Shown here one piece after another: positions 22,801 to 32,515 of a DNA stretch of 64,000 bases. Made by a program: the position numbers and the translations under genes. How positions within the stretch are numbered: position 1 is the first letter of the stretch; each line of letters begins with the position of its first letter. The notes beneath the pieces were generated by a model, which saw nothing but the letters and a program-made list of their open reading frames with translations, was not told the DNA's origin and did not search any database. The DNA is from Apostichopus japonicus (Eukaryota; Echinodermata; Holothuroidea; Aspidochirotida; Stichopodidae), in the NCBI RefSeq assembly GCF_037975245.1, contig NC_092574.1:22161713-22225712 (forward strand), read 5' to 3'.

Positions 22801-25218
22801 TTGAAATTGAGTCATATTTGAGGCATTACATTCCCATAGAGATTAGGTGTGTGATCTAATGATATCCATACATTTTTTTCAAATTATTTTTTGGCACAAC
22901 ATTTTTAAAGGGAATAGATTGCTACATAATTTTAAATGAAGAGATCATGTTCATAGAACTGTGTAGGTGGTACTCACCCGTTTGTTTAGGTTTAGATCTT
23001 TTGTCAGAATTATCATAATAAGCCCAGGGCAAACTTAGAGCCATGGTTTTTTGAGGGGCTTTCCCCAAGTACAAGTTTCATTTTGATGAGTATGTTGTAG
23101 CCTTGTTAATAAGAGAGAGATGATGGATATAGAACACACAGTGAGCTTTGAAAGCAATTTTTAAACCAATGTATGGTTGAAAGAATTGCCTCTCCAGAGA
23201 CCTGAGGCAAATACAGACCTATGCAAAGTGCCTAACTGGATTCTTACAAGATATTTTGCTCTGATTAGGCCTAAAATTCCACAGTTTTAGTCACTTGCAA
23301 ACAAATGCTATTATTTTAAAAAAAAAACTACCTGATAAAATTAAATTCTGACTAGCATTTTAGTGAAATACAAAACACATTCAGTATAAATACCATCCGG
23401 GCTTTAAGAGCAACTCAATAATATCAATATCTGCTGATAGTAAGCAGTAATACAGGCGTTATGTCAGGTATGGAAATCATGCAGACATCTTGACCGATAA
23501 TCTTTGATAGAACTTACCATGTGTTAAACTGCTTTAATGGTCTACTGACAGAAAAAGAAGCTAGTGCCTATTATTTATATGCTGGCAAACAGCAAAACCC
23601 ACTGATATTTTTAACTGGTAACTACCCCCCCCCCCCCCATTTCAAGGCCTGCCTGCATCGTTAACAGCGGTAGACTGGACCCAGACTTCAATTCAGCACA
23701 CAGTTGCTTGTGCCAAATGAATAATACTTTTGAAAGCACCAATTTAGTTATGTAGAGGGGTGGTTTTCTTCCAAATAATTTAACTTTCATGTTACCATAT
23801 ATTCTTAATTTTTTTCTGATTTTTTTAGGGATAAGACAAATTCTTGGCTTTCCACCGGTTGGTTCACCATGCTGCTGGCATTAGAGATCTGCGATGACCT
23901 CAAAGTCTACGGTCTCGTTAGTGAGGATTACTGCAGGTAAGGATATTCCTATCTTCAGCTGAGAATGCTACCAGGAGATATGTAAGCACCAAGAAAATAG
24001 AAATGACTGTATGATATGAAAGTTTGGTGATTAAATTAGGGACTAGGGCTTAAACATCTTGTTAAACACACTTGTAACTTATATATTGTAAAGCAGGTAG
24101 GAGGGATAAATTGTCAAGAAAAGCAAGAACAAGGGGGTTATTCATCTTCTTAAAATCAGAAGTAGGGGATTAATCTTAAAACACAGGAATTAGGAATTGA
24201 ATGTAGGAAAGAGGGGTTATTCATCTGTCAAATTAGGAAATAGGGATAAGATCTTTTCTAGGCAGGAAGTTGGGATAAACCATCTCTTTAAAGCAGACCT
24301 AAGGAAAAAGTCATCTTTGAAAGCAGGAATTAAAGGAACAGCCACCTTTGAAGCAGGAATTAGGGGAAATCATCTATTTCTAGCAGTAAAGAGGGATTCA
24401 TCTCATATGAATTAATGATAATCCATCTCTTAAACCAAGAATGAGGGGTTTATCTGTCAATAAAAATAAGGAATGTGGGATTATTCATCTTTTAAGGCAG
24501 TTACAGGGGTGGAGAATTACTCCCTGTGTTAAAGCAGGAATGAGGTAAATAGCCTACTGTGTAAGTATTATGCTAAGGAGCCTACATAGTGAAACCTGTT
24601 ATGCCATGCAAGGATTCAAACAGGATAACATCTTGTATTTTTCTATTTAGTACACATATTAACATAAATTTGTTTTAAAAAAATATATGAAAATCAAACT
24701 TGGTAGGCAGATTCCTCGTAAAAAAAGCCCTTAGCTGTTTTCCTTGTTGAGTGAGGTCAAAGGTCATCTGAGGTCACCAATGGCCAAAATGTGGAGTCCT
24801 TGTTAATAGGCTTACTCATTATTTTTAGCACTAGTAAACAATGGTTCATAAAGATTTGAAGAACTCGTCCACAGTGCTACATTAAATTGTTCTCATATGA
24901 AATATGACAAAGAATCACCAATCCATCTAATTCACTGCCTCTTCATCTTTTGACAGAACTCACAACAAGACCAAAGTGCCGTACCACTACTACGAGGAAC
25001 AGAAGTACGACGAATGTCAGATGTACGACCAGCACGAGTCACAGTTTGTGCAAGGCCATCGTTATCTCACAGAGAAGTCAGTCTTTCATAGGTTTGCGGT
25101 GCTCTTCAATGTATCCTTCAGACACCCCGAGTGGAACATTCAAGATTACAACTACACAAAGCTGTACAGCCCGTTCTTAAAAAAATGGAACAACAAGACG
25201 GAGGAGAAAGGCAGGTAA
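13602..25218 (+). CDS. ST6GALNAC5-like: GalNAc alpha-2,6-sialyltransferase (ST6GALNAC3-6 group), four 3' coding exons, 5' end missing
   Basis: Join 13602-13838, 22025-22185, 23829-23936 and 24957-25218. The exons splice in frame (phases 0, 2, 2) to 255 residues plus TAA. Enzymes of this family use CMP-sialic acid in the Golgi lumen to add alpha-2,6-linked sialic acid to GalNAc of O-glycans or gangliosides. Numbering from the first exon shown: sialylmotif L runs about residues 10-63 (CALVSNSGQ, then IIRMNHAPT, then EDVGNRT). Motif S is about 139-161 (WLSTGWFTM...LEICDDLKVYG), motif III is HYYE at 179-182, and motif VS is H203-x4-E208 (HRYLTE). C10 and C154 sit where the family's conserved L-S disulfide forms. 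N-glycosylation sequons (NYT, NRT, NVS, NYT, NKT, NKT) suit a lumenal domain. The STGWFTM and VPYHYYE wording fits the ST6GALNAC3-6 branch, closest by eye to ST6GALNAC5/6. The N-terminal membrane anchor and stem were not found. The final GGCAG|GTAATG could also act as a splice donor, but the family normally ends near here. Confidence 0.9.
17312..17324 (+). promoter_or_regulatory. Perfect DR1 motif AGGTCAAAGGTCA
   Basis: Two AGGTCA half-sites separated by one base, the consensus for RXR/HNF4/PPAR-type nuclear receptors. It lies in the large sialyltransferase intron. Binding is not shown by the sequence. Confidence 0.3.
18991..19370 (-). mobile_element. tRNA-derived SINE with two tRNA-like heads
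   Basis: On the minus strand the element starts near 19370 with GTTGTGGTCAAGTGGTTAAA, an A-box-like block (19342-19358), then a B box GGTTCAAGTGC (19309-19319). About 75 bases later the same arrangement repeats: an A-box-like block at 19266-19281 and B box GGTTCCAGTCC at 19235-19245, the latter matching the GGTTCRANYCC consensus. A body follows with GCGCCTTGAGCACCG and TGTGCTTTATAGATCCTCAA and a TA-repeat tail (18991-19000), the structure of a tRNA-headed SINE with a LINE-like tail. The tandem head is unusual. The two heads share GATCTAAGGCTTGCAGGTTC, so the duplication is fairly recent. Confidence 0.7.
19731..20095. repeat. Tandem duplication, about 188-bp unit, two copies
   Basis: ATGTCAGATGTTGATAGACC begins near 19732 and again near 19919. 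Both copies continue with GACAGATGTAGGTTTGAG, TGTAATGACTATTCATGATG, AGAGAAGCTCACATAG and TTGTTTTCTTTACTGAGA. The first copy contains an extra AT-rich TCATGAATCATGA segment. Confidence 0.85.
20356..20368 (+). promoter_or_regulatory. Perfect DR1 motif AGGTCAAAGGTCA
   Basis: Same 13-mer as at 17312. It is followed by TTTGAGGTCG, and a degenerate relative (ATCAAAGGTCATTAAAGGTCA) lies 150 bp upstream, so it may be part of a small repeat unit. Confidence 0.3.
21816..21828 (-). promoter_or_regulatory. Perfect DR1 motif, minus strand
   Basis: The plus strand reads TGACCTTTGACCT, the exact reverse complement of the DR1 consensus. It lies 200 bp before the acceptor of the second recognised exon. Confidence 0.3.
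22025..22185 (+). CDS. ST6GALNAC5-like: Sialyltransferase exon between L and S motifs
   Basis: 161 nt, acceptor TTCAAG, donor GTAAAA, phase 0 in and phase 2 out. It encodes VFMWGMDNPKRRSW and a basic helix-rich stretch corresponding to the Y/F-V-I/F-W-G-P region that follows motif L in vertebrate ST6GALNAC3/5. The sequence RLRLRKVANMFPNQRFFTL sits where those enzymes have a less conserved linker. Its last two bases (CG) combine with the next exon to make Arg133. Confidence 0.85.
22186..23828 (+). other. Sialyltransferase intron, 1.6 kb
   Basis: GT-AG intron without recognised genes. It holds a C-rich tract at 22380-22407 and a poly(C) run at about 23626-23638. Confidence 0.75.
23829..23936 (+). 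CDS. ST6GALNAC5-like: Sialyltransferase exon with sialylmotif S
   Basis: 108 nt between a TTTTTTTAG acceptor and a CAG|GTAAGG donor. It encodes NSWLSTGWFTMLLALEICDD and KVYGLVSEDYC. Motif S contributes to both donor and acceptor binding, and C154 is the expected disulfide partner of C10. Size and phase (one base in, two bases out) fit both neighbours exactly. Confidence 0.92.
24090..24545. repeat. Degenerate minisatellite, about 30-bp unit
   Basis: Repeated variants of AAAGCAGGAATTAGGGGATAA followed by TCATCTTT run through the segment, roughly 15 units with many substitutions and length changes. The 72-residue ORF at 24197-24415 is a by-product of the repeat. Confidence 0.8.
24754..24766 (+). 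promoter_or_regulatory. Perfect DR1 motif AGGTCAAAGGTCA
   Basis: Fourth perfect copy within the gene, followed by TCTGAGGTCA, giving a third half-site seven bases downstream. It is the last DR1 before the terminal coding exon. Confidence 0.3.
24957..25218 (+). CDS. ST6GALNAC5-like: Sialyltransferase terminal exon with motifs III and VS
   Basis: Acceptor TTTTGACAG; completes Arg169 and then encodes 86 residues to TAA at 25216-25218. VPYHYYE (motif III) and GHRYLTEKSVF (motif VS, with the catalytic-type His203 and Glu208) are intact. The tail after the VS motif (about 45 residues, ending with WNNKTEEKGR) is somewhat longer than I would expect for the family and carries three N-glycosylation sequons. 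Confidence 0.9.
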
Positions 25219-27883
25219 TGGTTGTGGTGAGACTGCCTGTTAGTCGGGCAGTTTCAGACTTGGAAGAAAACACAGCACAAAATGTACCAAAGATGTACCA
25301 AATATCTAGTCCTAATGTTAAAACCAAATAGACAGCCTGCATGCAAAGATCCCCAAAGAGGACGTCAGATTTAGGTAAAGGTTGGTTCAAAACAGGACGG
25401 AAGGGTGCAGAAGAGGGCAAAATTGTCGTTTGATTTCTGTGAAACTTGTACTCTCATATCAGAGTCGAATGGAAGGTATTTTCATGTCATGCGGTCAGTC
25501 TTGACCAATAAGACGAAGGAAGTCTTGCTTACGGATACTGGTATTTTTTTTAAATCTTGAAGTCTTCAAAACATGGTAGCTATTTATAGAAAAAATTTGA
25601 TATATTATGCAATGCAATGCAAAATTCTAGTTACCCACTCTATGGAGAGAATGGCAGTCGAAATAAATGTTATCGTGTATAAATGTAGCTCATCCATAAT
25701 TGATAAATAACGGTCAGCATTTACAGCAGAAATGTGACCAAAATTGTTTGGTTGCTTCAAGTACTTTAAGTAAACACCACAACGTAGTGTTTAGTGAAGA
25801 ACTAAGACACTTTACATGTATGCAACTGCATTAGGGGAGTTTGGTTTATGTTAAAACAGAAATATAGGGATGCAGACTTACTCAAACAGAAATGTCTAGA
25901 AACGGCCAGCAAAGACAGAATAATGTGAAATGATTGGTTGAGGCCTTTCACATGATTTTGTGCACAAGTGCAATGATGGGATTTCTAGTTGTCACATTGA
26001 CAAAATCCTGACAACTTTGATAATCAATCACTCGTAAGGAAGTGAATGGTATCTCTCCTCTGATGGTTTGTTTTTACAAGTCTCCAAGCATCCACAATTA
26101 AAGGGAATTTATTTTCTGGTAAAACTACAAAGTCTGTTTTGTCTTCAAAACTAGCTTTATGTGAGATCAGTTGTTTGAAGTCTGTGGCTATTATTCGGTT
26201 CACAAATTTGTCAGGATTTGATTGAGGGATATCAGACATCACTTGAATTATGTCACGAGTGGAATAATTTAGCCAGTATCTCATCGTAAAGATGCTATGC
26301 ATGATGGGAAAAGTGCTGTACAAATGCAACGATGTGTAGCAATTATGTGCTCGCTGTAACATATTTTATCAGTACCAAAGTTCAGAAACGTTTAAAATGA
26401 TACTGATCACCTTTCCCAACTTTGCAGCAGTTCTGCTCGACAATTTTTTTTTTAAAAACACAGATTAAAAGTCATCAGCATATTGTGAATTATTTTGAAA
26501 ATTTCATTATCAGTAAATAATATTAATACCTCAGAATAATTCTCTGTTTCAAACACAGCTCTTCCCAAAAATTAACAACGAGGCATCATGTTCGTTGAGG
26601 AAAAAAGTGTGTGCGTAAACTTTTAATTGAACTGTAACCATCGTTGTCAAAGCTTGGAGTGTATTTTGGTATTCAAAGTTGTCTTTTGCGCTAACATTGA
26701 CTTTGAATAAGAAGCACATATTCCATTTAATTAGGTCACTTTTGAATAGAATGGTGTGTTTTTCATAGGTCTACCTGATTTTCTGTTAGATATAGATATT
26801 TGTATGTGGGAGTCAATATTTTAGAGACACTCATAATTAAACTGTTTCTCATAGCTTATTTCAAGTCATAACTTTTATAGCCATATATACTAGTTAAATT
26901 GATTATAGTAAAATTGACTTGGTTGGCAGACCATCTGGCAAGATGCCTCTAATTAAAATCTTGTACAACAGTACTCTTTATTTTGCTTCGTAATTTACTG
27001 TTTATCGCGTGCAATATTTTAGCAGGAAAAAGTATTATTGAAGGTTTTTTCTTTCCTGGTACAGATGTACAGAAGTCGACAGTTGTTTTGCACAGTATGT
27101 GCAGTAGACTTTTGGCAAAAATAATGCAATAATTTTGTACTGTTGTGAAACATAAAAGTGTTTTCCCTTAATCATGAAATGTATAATTAATATGAATGGA
27201 AAGATAGTTTACATATATTGTGGTGGATTAAGCTTTTAAATTTAAATTTCACTTGAAAATAAAGTAAAATCTTTTCAATTCATTTATTTTACTCTTTTTT
27301 TAAATCAATGTATTAGAATATTAAAGAAAGCGATAAAATTACCCGAGTGTCATGTACAACAGCCGCAGATATATGTGATGTCACTATTTCAATAAATAAA
27401 GCGATAAATTTACATTATACGTAACTATACATAAAAAGAAGGATGGAATAAAACCATGAAAAAATGTCGTTGAGAATATTTCTGCACAAAAGTTCCTGAT
27501 AAAAACTTGCGAATTAGTAGTCTGTTGGAGAATGCAAGGAATACGGTGGGGTAGAAAATGGAATAGAAAAAAAAGAAGCAAAAAACCCAAACAAAAAGAA
27601 TCCCAGTAATAAAAGTAGAGCACTTACGAAAAGCACTAGAAACCGCTTAGCAGCTTTTTACTTTGAATATTGTCAGTTGTAGTAGAAGCAGCTCATTGGC
27701 TGGACTTTCATTTCAAAAAATTACGCCTGCCTCCCCACCAAAAAAAATTCTTTTGTATTAAGGACCGAATTTCTTAACAGTTTTATGATTTCCTAAATAC
27801 TATTTCCTTTATTTACAAATACAGAGGTAAATGAAAGTGTTGGAGCTATGAAAGTTTGAGAAATGCAAAAAAATCATCATTAA
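25219..27883 (+). other. Probable sialyltransferase 3' UTR / downstream non-coding region
   Basis: No further coding exon recognised. AATAAA-type signals occur at several places (27281, 27393 and 29090), so the polyadenylation point cannot be chosen from sequence alone. The signal near 29090 is followed by a GT-rich stretch (TTGTTTTGGTGCCTTTGTTTG), which is the best-looking context. Confidence 0.4.
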
Positions 27884-28288
27884 AGGCCCGGTCACACTAC
27901 AGCGATATTTTATCGGAATACGGTCCGATATTTCCGATTTTAGGCCGAAGAGTGAGGTTTGTGGTAGTGAATGTAATGAATGCAGTGGAATATTCGAATA
28001 CATACTCCAAATCTGAGGGGTTCTGGAACGGACTACATTCTGAAGTGACGTCACATCGAAAAACGATAAAAATCGGAAGAGAAATCGGAAAGCTATCCGA
28101 TAAAAGGAAACGGAGTCAATATCAAAAGTTAGGAGAGGGCTATTCCACATCAGAATGGCTCAACAGATAGCAAATCAGGTCCTTTATCACTGTGGCTAGA
28201 AGACCCGAACGAAAAACAGGCTGTTTCGATTCCTCCGGGAAAATCGGATAGTATTCCGATAAAAAATCGGTATAGTGTGACCGGGCCT
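27884..28288. mobile_element. PIF/Harbinger-like MITE, 405 bp
   Basis: Terminal inverted repeats begin AGGCCCGGTCACACTA and are matched by TAGTGTGACCGGGCCT at the right end. Further in, TTTTATCGGAATAC on the left pairs with GTATTCCGATAAAA on the right. The flanks are TAA at 27881-27883 and TAA at 28289-28291, a 3-bp TWA-type target duplication typical of PIF/Harbinger. Overlapping ORFs on both strands (27856-28170, 27809-28150) have no transposase signature, so this is a non-autonomous copy. Confidence 0.75.
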
Positions 28289-30111
28289 TAACTGCATAAA
28301 ATAACATGCATTTGGTAAATTAAAAGATATAAAGGAGGATGGTCAATCTAATGTTTTGGTAAGAATTCTGAGTGAAGATTGAAAACATGAGGTCGTCACT
28401 ACAGATGAGTTCTTGAGTAAAGTATTATGTTACAGATCTAAGGAACTATGCTTGGGAGTTTGATCAAAGATGTGCTTTGTTCTTTTGTTAAGCAAGAATT
28501 TCTTCTACGTGAAGTGGATATATCTTACAGAAGCGTGTCGCTACCACTCAGATAACAAAGCAAATAAAGACATGTTACGTCAAACCCCCTTTTGTAACTT
28601 TGAAAAGCTTTTTTTTCTAAATTTTGGAGTAATTTCACAAACGTGTTTATAGTGATAATACAGATGCAGAAGCAAAGGTATCAAGTTTAAATCAGCTTTT
28701 CAAAAGTCAAGATCCCAATCTTTATAATTTTAAGATGTGGTTTATGCACACCATTTCAAAATCAAATGCTGAGTGCCTGAAAATTATTTGAGAAGCTATA
28801 TCAGTAAACCAGAGTAAAATTTTGATTTGTGTCTGCAAAGTTAGACTCGTCGTTAAGCGTTATATTTCATCTTTTCCGATCATGTAATCGGTGTAAATTG
28901 GAGGCGCAAGAGGAGACAAAAGTGCGGAGAAAATGATATATATGTACTTGTGGATGTCTAAGTTCATCCTACATTAAATATATGTGTATATTACACATAT
29001 TTTTTTTCATGTACACATTTAAGAATGTGATCTATTTTGTGATACTTACTTTATTTTTATTTTTTTTTCCTGCTGATAGTTAATTCTGTAAATAAATGGC
29101 TGATACTTGTTTTGGTGCCTTTGTTTGTGACCTGCCTGATGGAGTAAACCCATTAATGACGCCAGCTAATCAAGAGTTTCAATCAACATTCCACCAAATA
29201 TTTTAAAATGTTCTTCTTCCCTGTTTGCTTTTCTTTTCTTCAGTTCTTTGTTTTTGCTGATCTGTTGATTCCAGAGAATTGGAAAAACCTCAACAGAAGC
29301 TCATAAAAGCCAGATTCTTATTTCTTAGGTTGCTCGTTGTCTCGATTTTCTTGTTGTAGCTCAGGGGTCGTGAGGGAGGGAGGGGGGAAGAGGACAGCCA
29401 GTAAAGAATACAAATATTGTTGTTTTTTTTTCATCCATCATGTGTGAGGTTTAACAGATGCAATTTTACGAAAGGCTTTGAGTTGGATGAATTTTATTTT
29501 CGTTGAGCTATCGATTTATTTCTTCTTTTCCTATCAAAGTAGTATCTTTAAGGATTGCTATGTTTTGGTAACCTTTGACATAGGTATTATAAGACTAAAG
29601 CCTTTAAAATGTATCCCAACATGACTGGTCAGTTTTTTTGCTATGTATTCTATCCATAATATATGCTATCCATAGTTTTCACACTCTTCATATTCTGTGG
29701 GGGTTATTTCTCTAACTCTCTCCCTTTTTGATAAAGTTGTTGATGGGAGAGTTTCCATAAATTGAAGTGTTAAAATTAAACAGATTAGTAGGATTCATGA
29801 AAAAAATGTAGAAATATCTTAAAGTAACATTCTTTGCTTGAATTAAGATAAGTTTTTTATTTATACCTCTTTGAAGTGTTACAACACCATTATGCGGTCG
29901 AACTCATAATTATACCTTTTGTAGTTTAATGTCAGATTTCTTTCTTTCTTTTTTTTGCCAAATGTATGCACAGGTCATCAGTATGACCTGCTGAATATGC
30001 CTGTGAGATCAAAAGCGGTCACCTACCATCAAATGCATTGACTTCTGTTACAACATTTACCTAGGGAAAGGTACTTTCAATACCTTTACCCAGTCCAATT
30101 AGCAATATCTG
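28289..30111. other. Non-coding, no feature recognised
   Basis: Contains the possible polyadenylation signal at 29090 mentioned for the sialyltransferase. Otherwise AT-rich with no recognisable genes. Confidence 0.35.
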
Positions 30112-30168
30112 TATGTATGTTTATGTACATGTCCGTATGTTTATATGCATATATATATATATATATGC

Positions 30169-30233
<65 letters not shown>

Positions 30234-30282
30234 GTATATATATATATATATATACATATATATATGTGTGTCTATATATATG

Positions 30283-30313
<31 letters not shown>
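30112..30313. repeat. (TA)n microsatellite with TATG variants, about 200 bp
   Basis: Nearly uninterrupted alternating TA with occasional TG/GC steps. The Y/I-rich ORF across it is an artefact of the repeat. Confidence 0.95.
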
Positions 30314-31666
30314 CATTGTGATCTCATAATCATTGTCGCATATCTCAAAGAAACTCTATTACATGGATCATTTTCCCCTCTGATATGTTCTTATTTCCCT
30401 TCTTTCTTCACTCAAGCATTGATTGTGTTTATTTACTTCTCATCAAGATAGGTTTGGTTACATATCCTAGGAATCATTAAGTAGTATGTAAGTCTGGAAT
30501 TGATTAAATATTACCCATCATTGTTTCAAACTGCTGTGGCTAGCTATAATAGTTATCTATATGAAAATCTACTGCAAATGAAGTACATTTCTTTCCTTTT
30601 TCTTCTTTTTTGGAGGGACATATGTGAGATTTTCCAAGAAAAAGTTACACTTATTTAAAATTACAATGATGTCACCTGGCAACCTTTTCATAGTTATCTT
30701 TCCCAAAGTATGTTATGGAAATAGGGTAACACAATTCTCATCTTTTCCTTGCCACCATATTGACCCCCCCCCCCCACCCTCCTCGGAGAGCTCAAATAGT
30801 ACACACAGACCGTTTCTCTCTCTATTTTCTGATGAGGCTCAAACCTCACCACATATCACCATTACTTCGCTTCCTCCACTGTTGTTCAGTATTGAGTGGG
30901 ATTAAATGCTACATAACTATTTTGACGTTTTGGTTGGTACAATATATTTGGAAGCCATGATCTGGAGTGCTTTACTAAAAACCATTCTTAGTGACTAATA
31001 TTGAGATCATGTACATGGCTAAGTGATGCACCCGTGGTTCATCACGCCTTGTGCCAAAGGTGACCGTCTCCCTCCCACCTCCCCTCCCACCTCACCTCTC
31101 TCACCCTATTGGCTTGATTCTACTCACCACATTATCCACAAATAGGAGCCTAGCCAGCGGGGTAAAAGCCAGAGGTACCCGAGCGGGTGAAGCCCCAGAG
31201 CAATATCATCAAAGAAATTGTGAGAACAGAATATCCTCGCAATAACTCAACTCGAAACTTGCATTTACAAACTGAATACCACACATTGATAGAAAGCAAA
31301 CAACACATGACAATGACAAGTAAGATTAACATTATCAATGGGTTGGGTAAACATGCAAATGCAGAGGATTTCTAGTATGAGAAAAAAAAGGGTGTTGCTT
31401 ATAAGGGGGAATGTTGGGGATAGAGGGAGGGGAACAAAGAGTAGAGATACAATTGAGAAATGACATATATTAACTTGATACAAATTTTATACTTATTGAA
31501 TACAAATAACTATATAAACAGCAAAATATGACACAAATCGACAGTGGGACTGACATTTTTAGGTTGTAACTTATTGTGACCAGGCAGCTGCTAACTCCTT
31601 GCTGTGACAAAACGTGCATCAAAGCGGGGGCGCTGTTGTTCTTTTTGATTTCAAAGCTGTGCCTTT
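30314..31666. other. Non-coding, no feature recognised
   Basis: Includes a poly(C) tract at about 30764-30776 and CT-rich sequence at 31065-31105. No exon recognised. Confidence 0.35.
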
Positions 31667-32188
31667 ATACGGCGCTGATCGACATCAGAGCCGTATATAG
31701 AGAGAGTTTGGCCAACTGGCGATTTGTGACGTCACACGCAAACCATGGGCATCAAAATAGGTCCAGTTGTCGTTACCAGTTGCGCGAAACACGAAAAACA
31801 CCACACACAATATATAGCAGCTTTGCACACTGTGCTCGTTGCGAACAAACGAAGCGACTCAGAATGTCAGATTTTGACAGGCATACGAGGGAAAAAATGG
31901 ATATCAGGTAATGAATTAGAGTATGCGTTAGTTAATGACATTTACGTTTATCTTCACACCTGAAATGCATAGAAAACTAGCTGAAAACCTGTCATTACAC
32001 TTGTTTTATTTTACGCCTCATACTACTAGTCCTACTTTAGTCATACAAACGAAAAGCACACATCACAGTCCTGGCTAGGCTAGATTACAGACGCACAACT
32101 ATAGCATCAGGCCTACATTAATAGATCCTTCAATTAAATTAAGTAGGCCTACACATAAAATGACAATTTATGCTTCACTGATCTTTTC

Positions 32189-32515
32189 AGGTTTGCCAAA
32201 AAGTAGTTGTACCAGAGGTCATTGTATTAAACTCCAGAAGTTACATAGTAGGATTAATATTCGGCATAACTTTTTCTCTAAAGTCTAATACAACTTATAC
32301 AAGGGTTGTGAATGGATGGAATGGTTTGCCTGAGAAGGTTGAATTGCAAGTAGTGTGAATGGGTTTAAGAATACTATGGATGAGTACATTAAGCATTGTA
32401 ATTGGGTATGACATTTGATGGCCTCGGTTTTATTCCTCTCACATAGCCTTAGGGTCCTTAATGGGGACTTGAATGTCTCTCCTGGTCTTTTTTTCTACTA
32501 AACTAAACTATATTC
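32189..32515 (+). pseudogene. Older 3' fragment of a CR1/L2-like LINE (left arm)
   Basis: Matches the last part of the reverse-transcriptase ORF and 3' UTR of the larger LINE in the arms: AGTAGTTGTACCAGAGGTCA, then AGGATTAATATTCGGCATAA and a CTACTAAACTAAACTA tail. It has in-frame stops and a frameshift after the NFFS-equivalent residues. It is more diverged than the other copies, so it inserted earlier and was duplicated with the arm. Confidence 0.75.

Larger units (their letters stand above)
23937..24956 (+). other. Sialyltransferase intron, 1.0 kb, largely minisatellite
   Basis: GTAAGG...ACAG intron. About half of its length is the degenerate array at 24090-24545, and it carries a DR1 site at 24754. 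Confidence 0.8.

Noticed and set aside
25131-25420. ORFs in other frames over the last sialyltransferase exon
   Set aside because: Shadows of the terminal exon, whose frame is fixed by motifs III and VS.
30113-30451. 112-codon Tyr/Ile-rich ORF
   Set aside because: Product of the (TA)n microsatellite.
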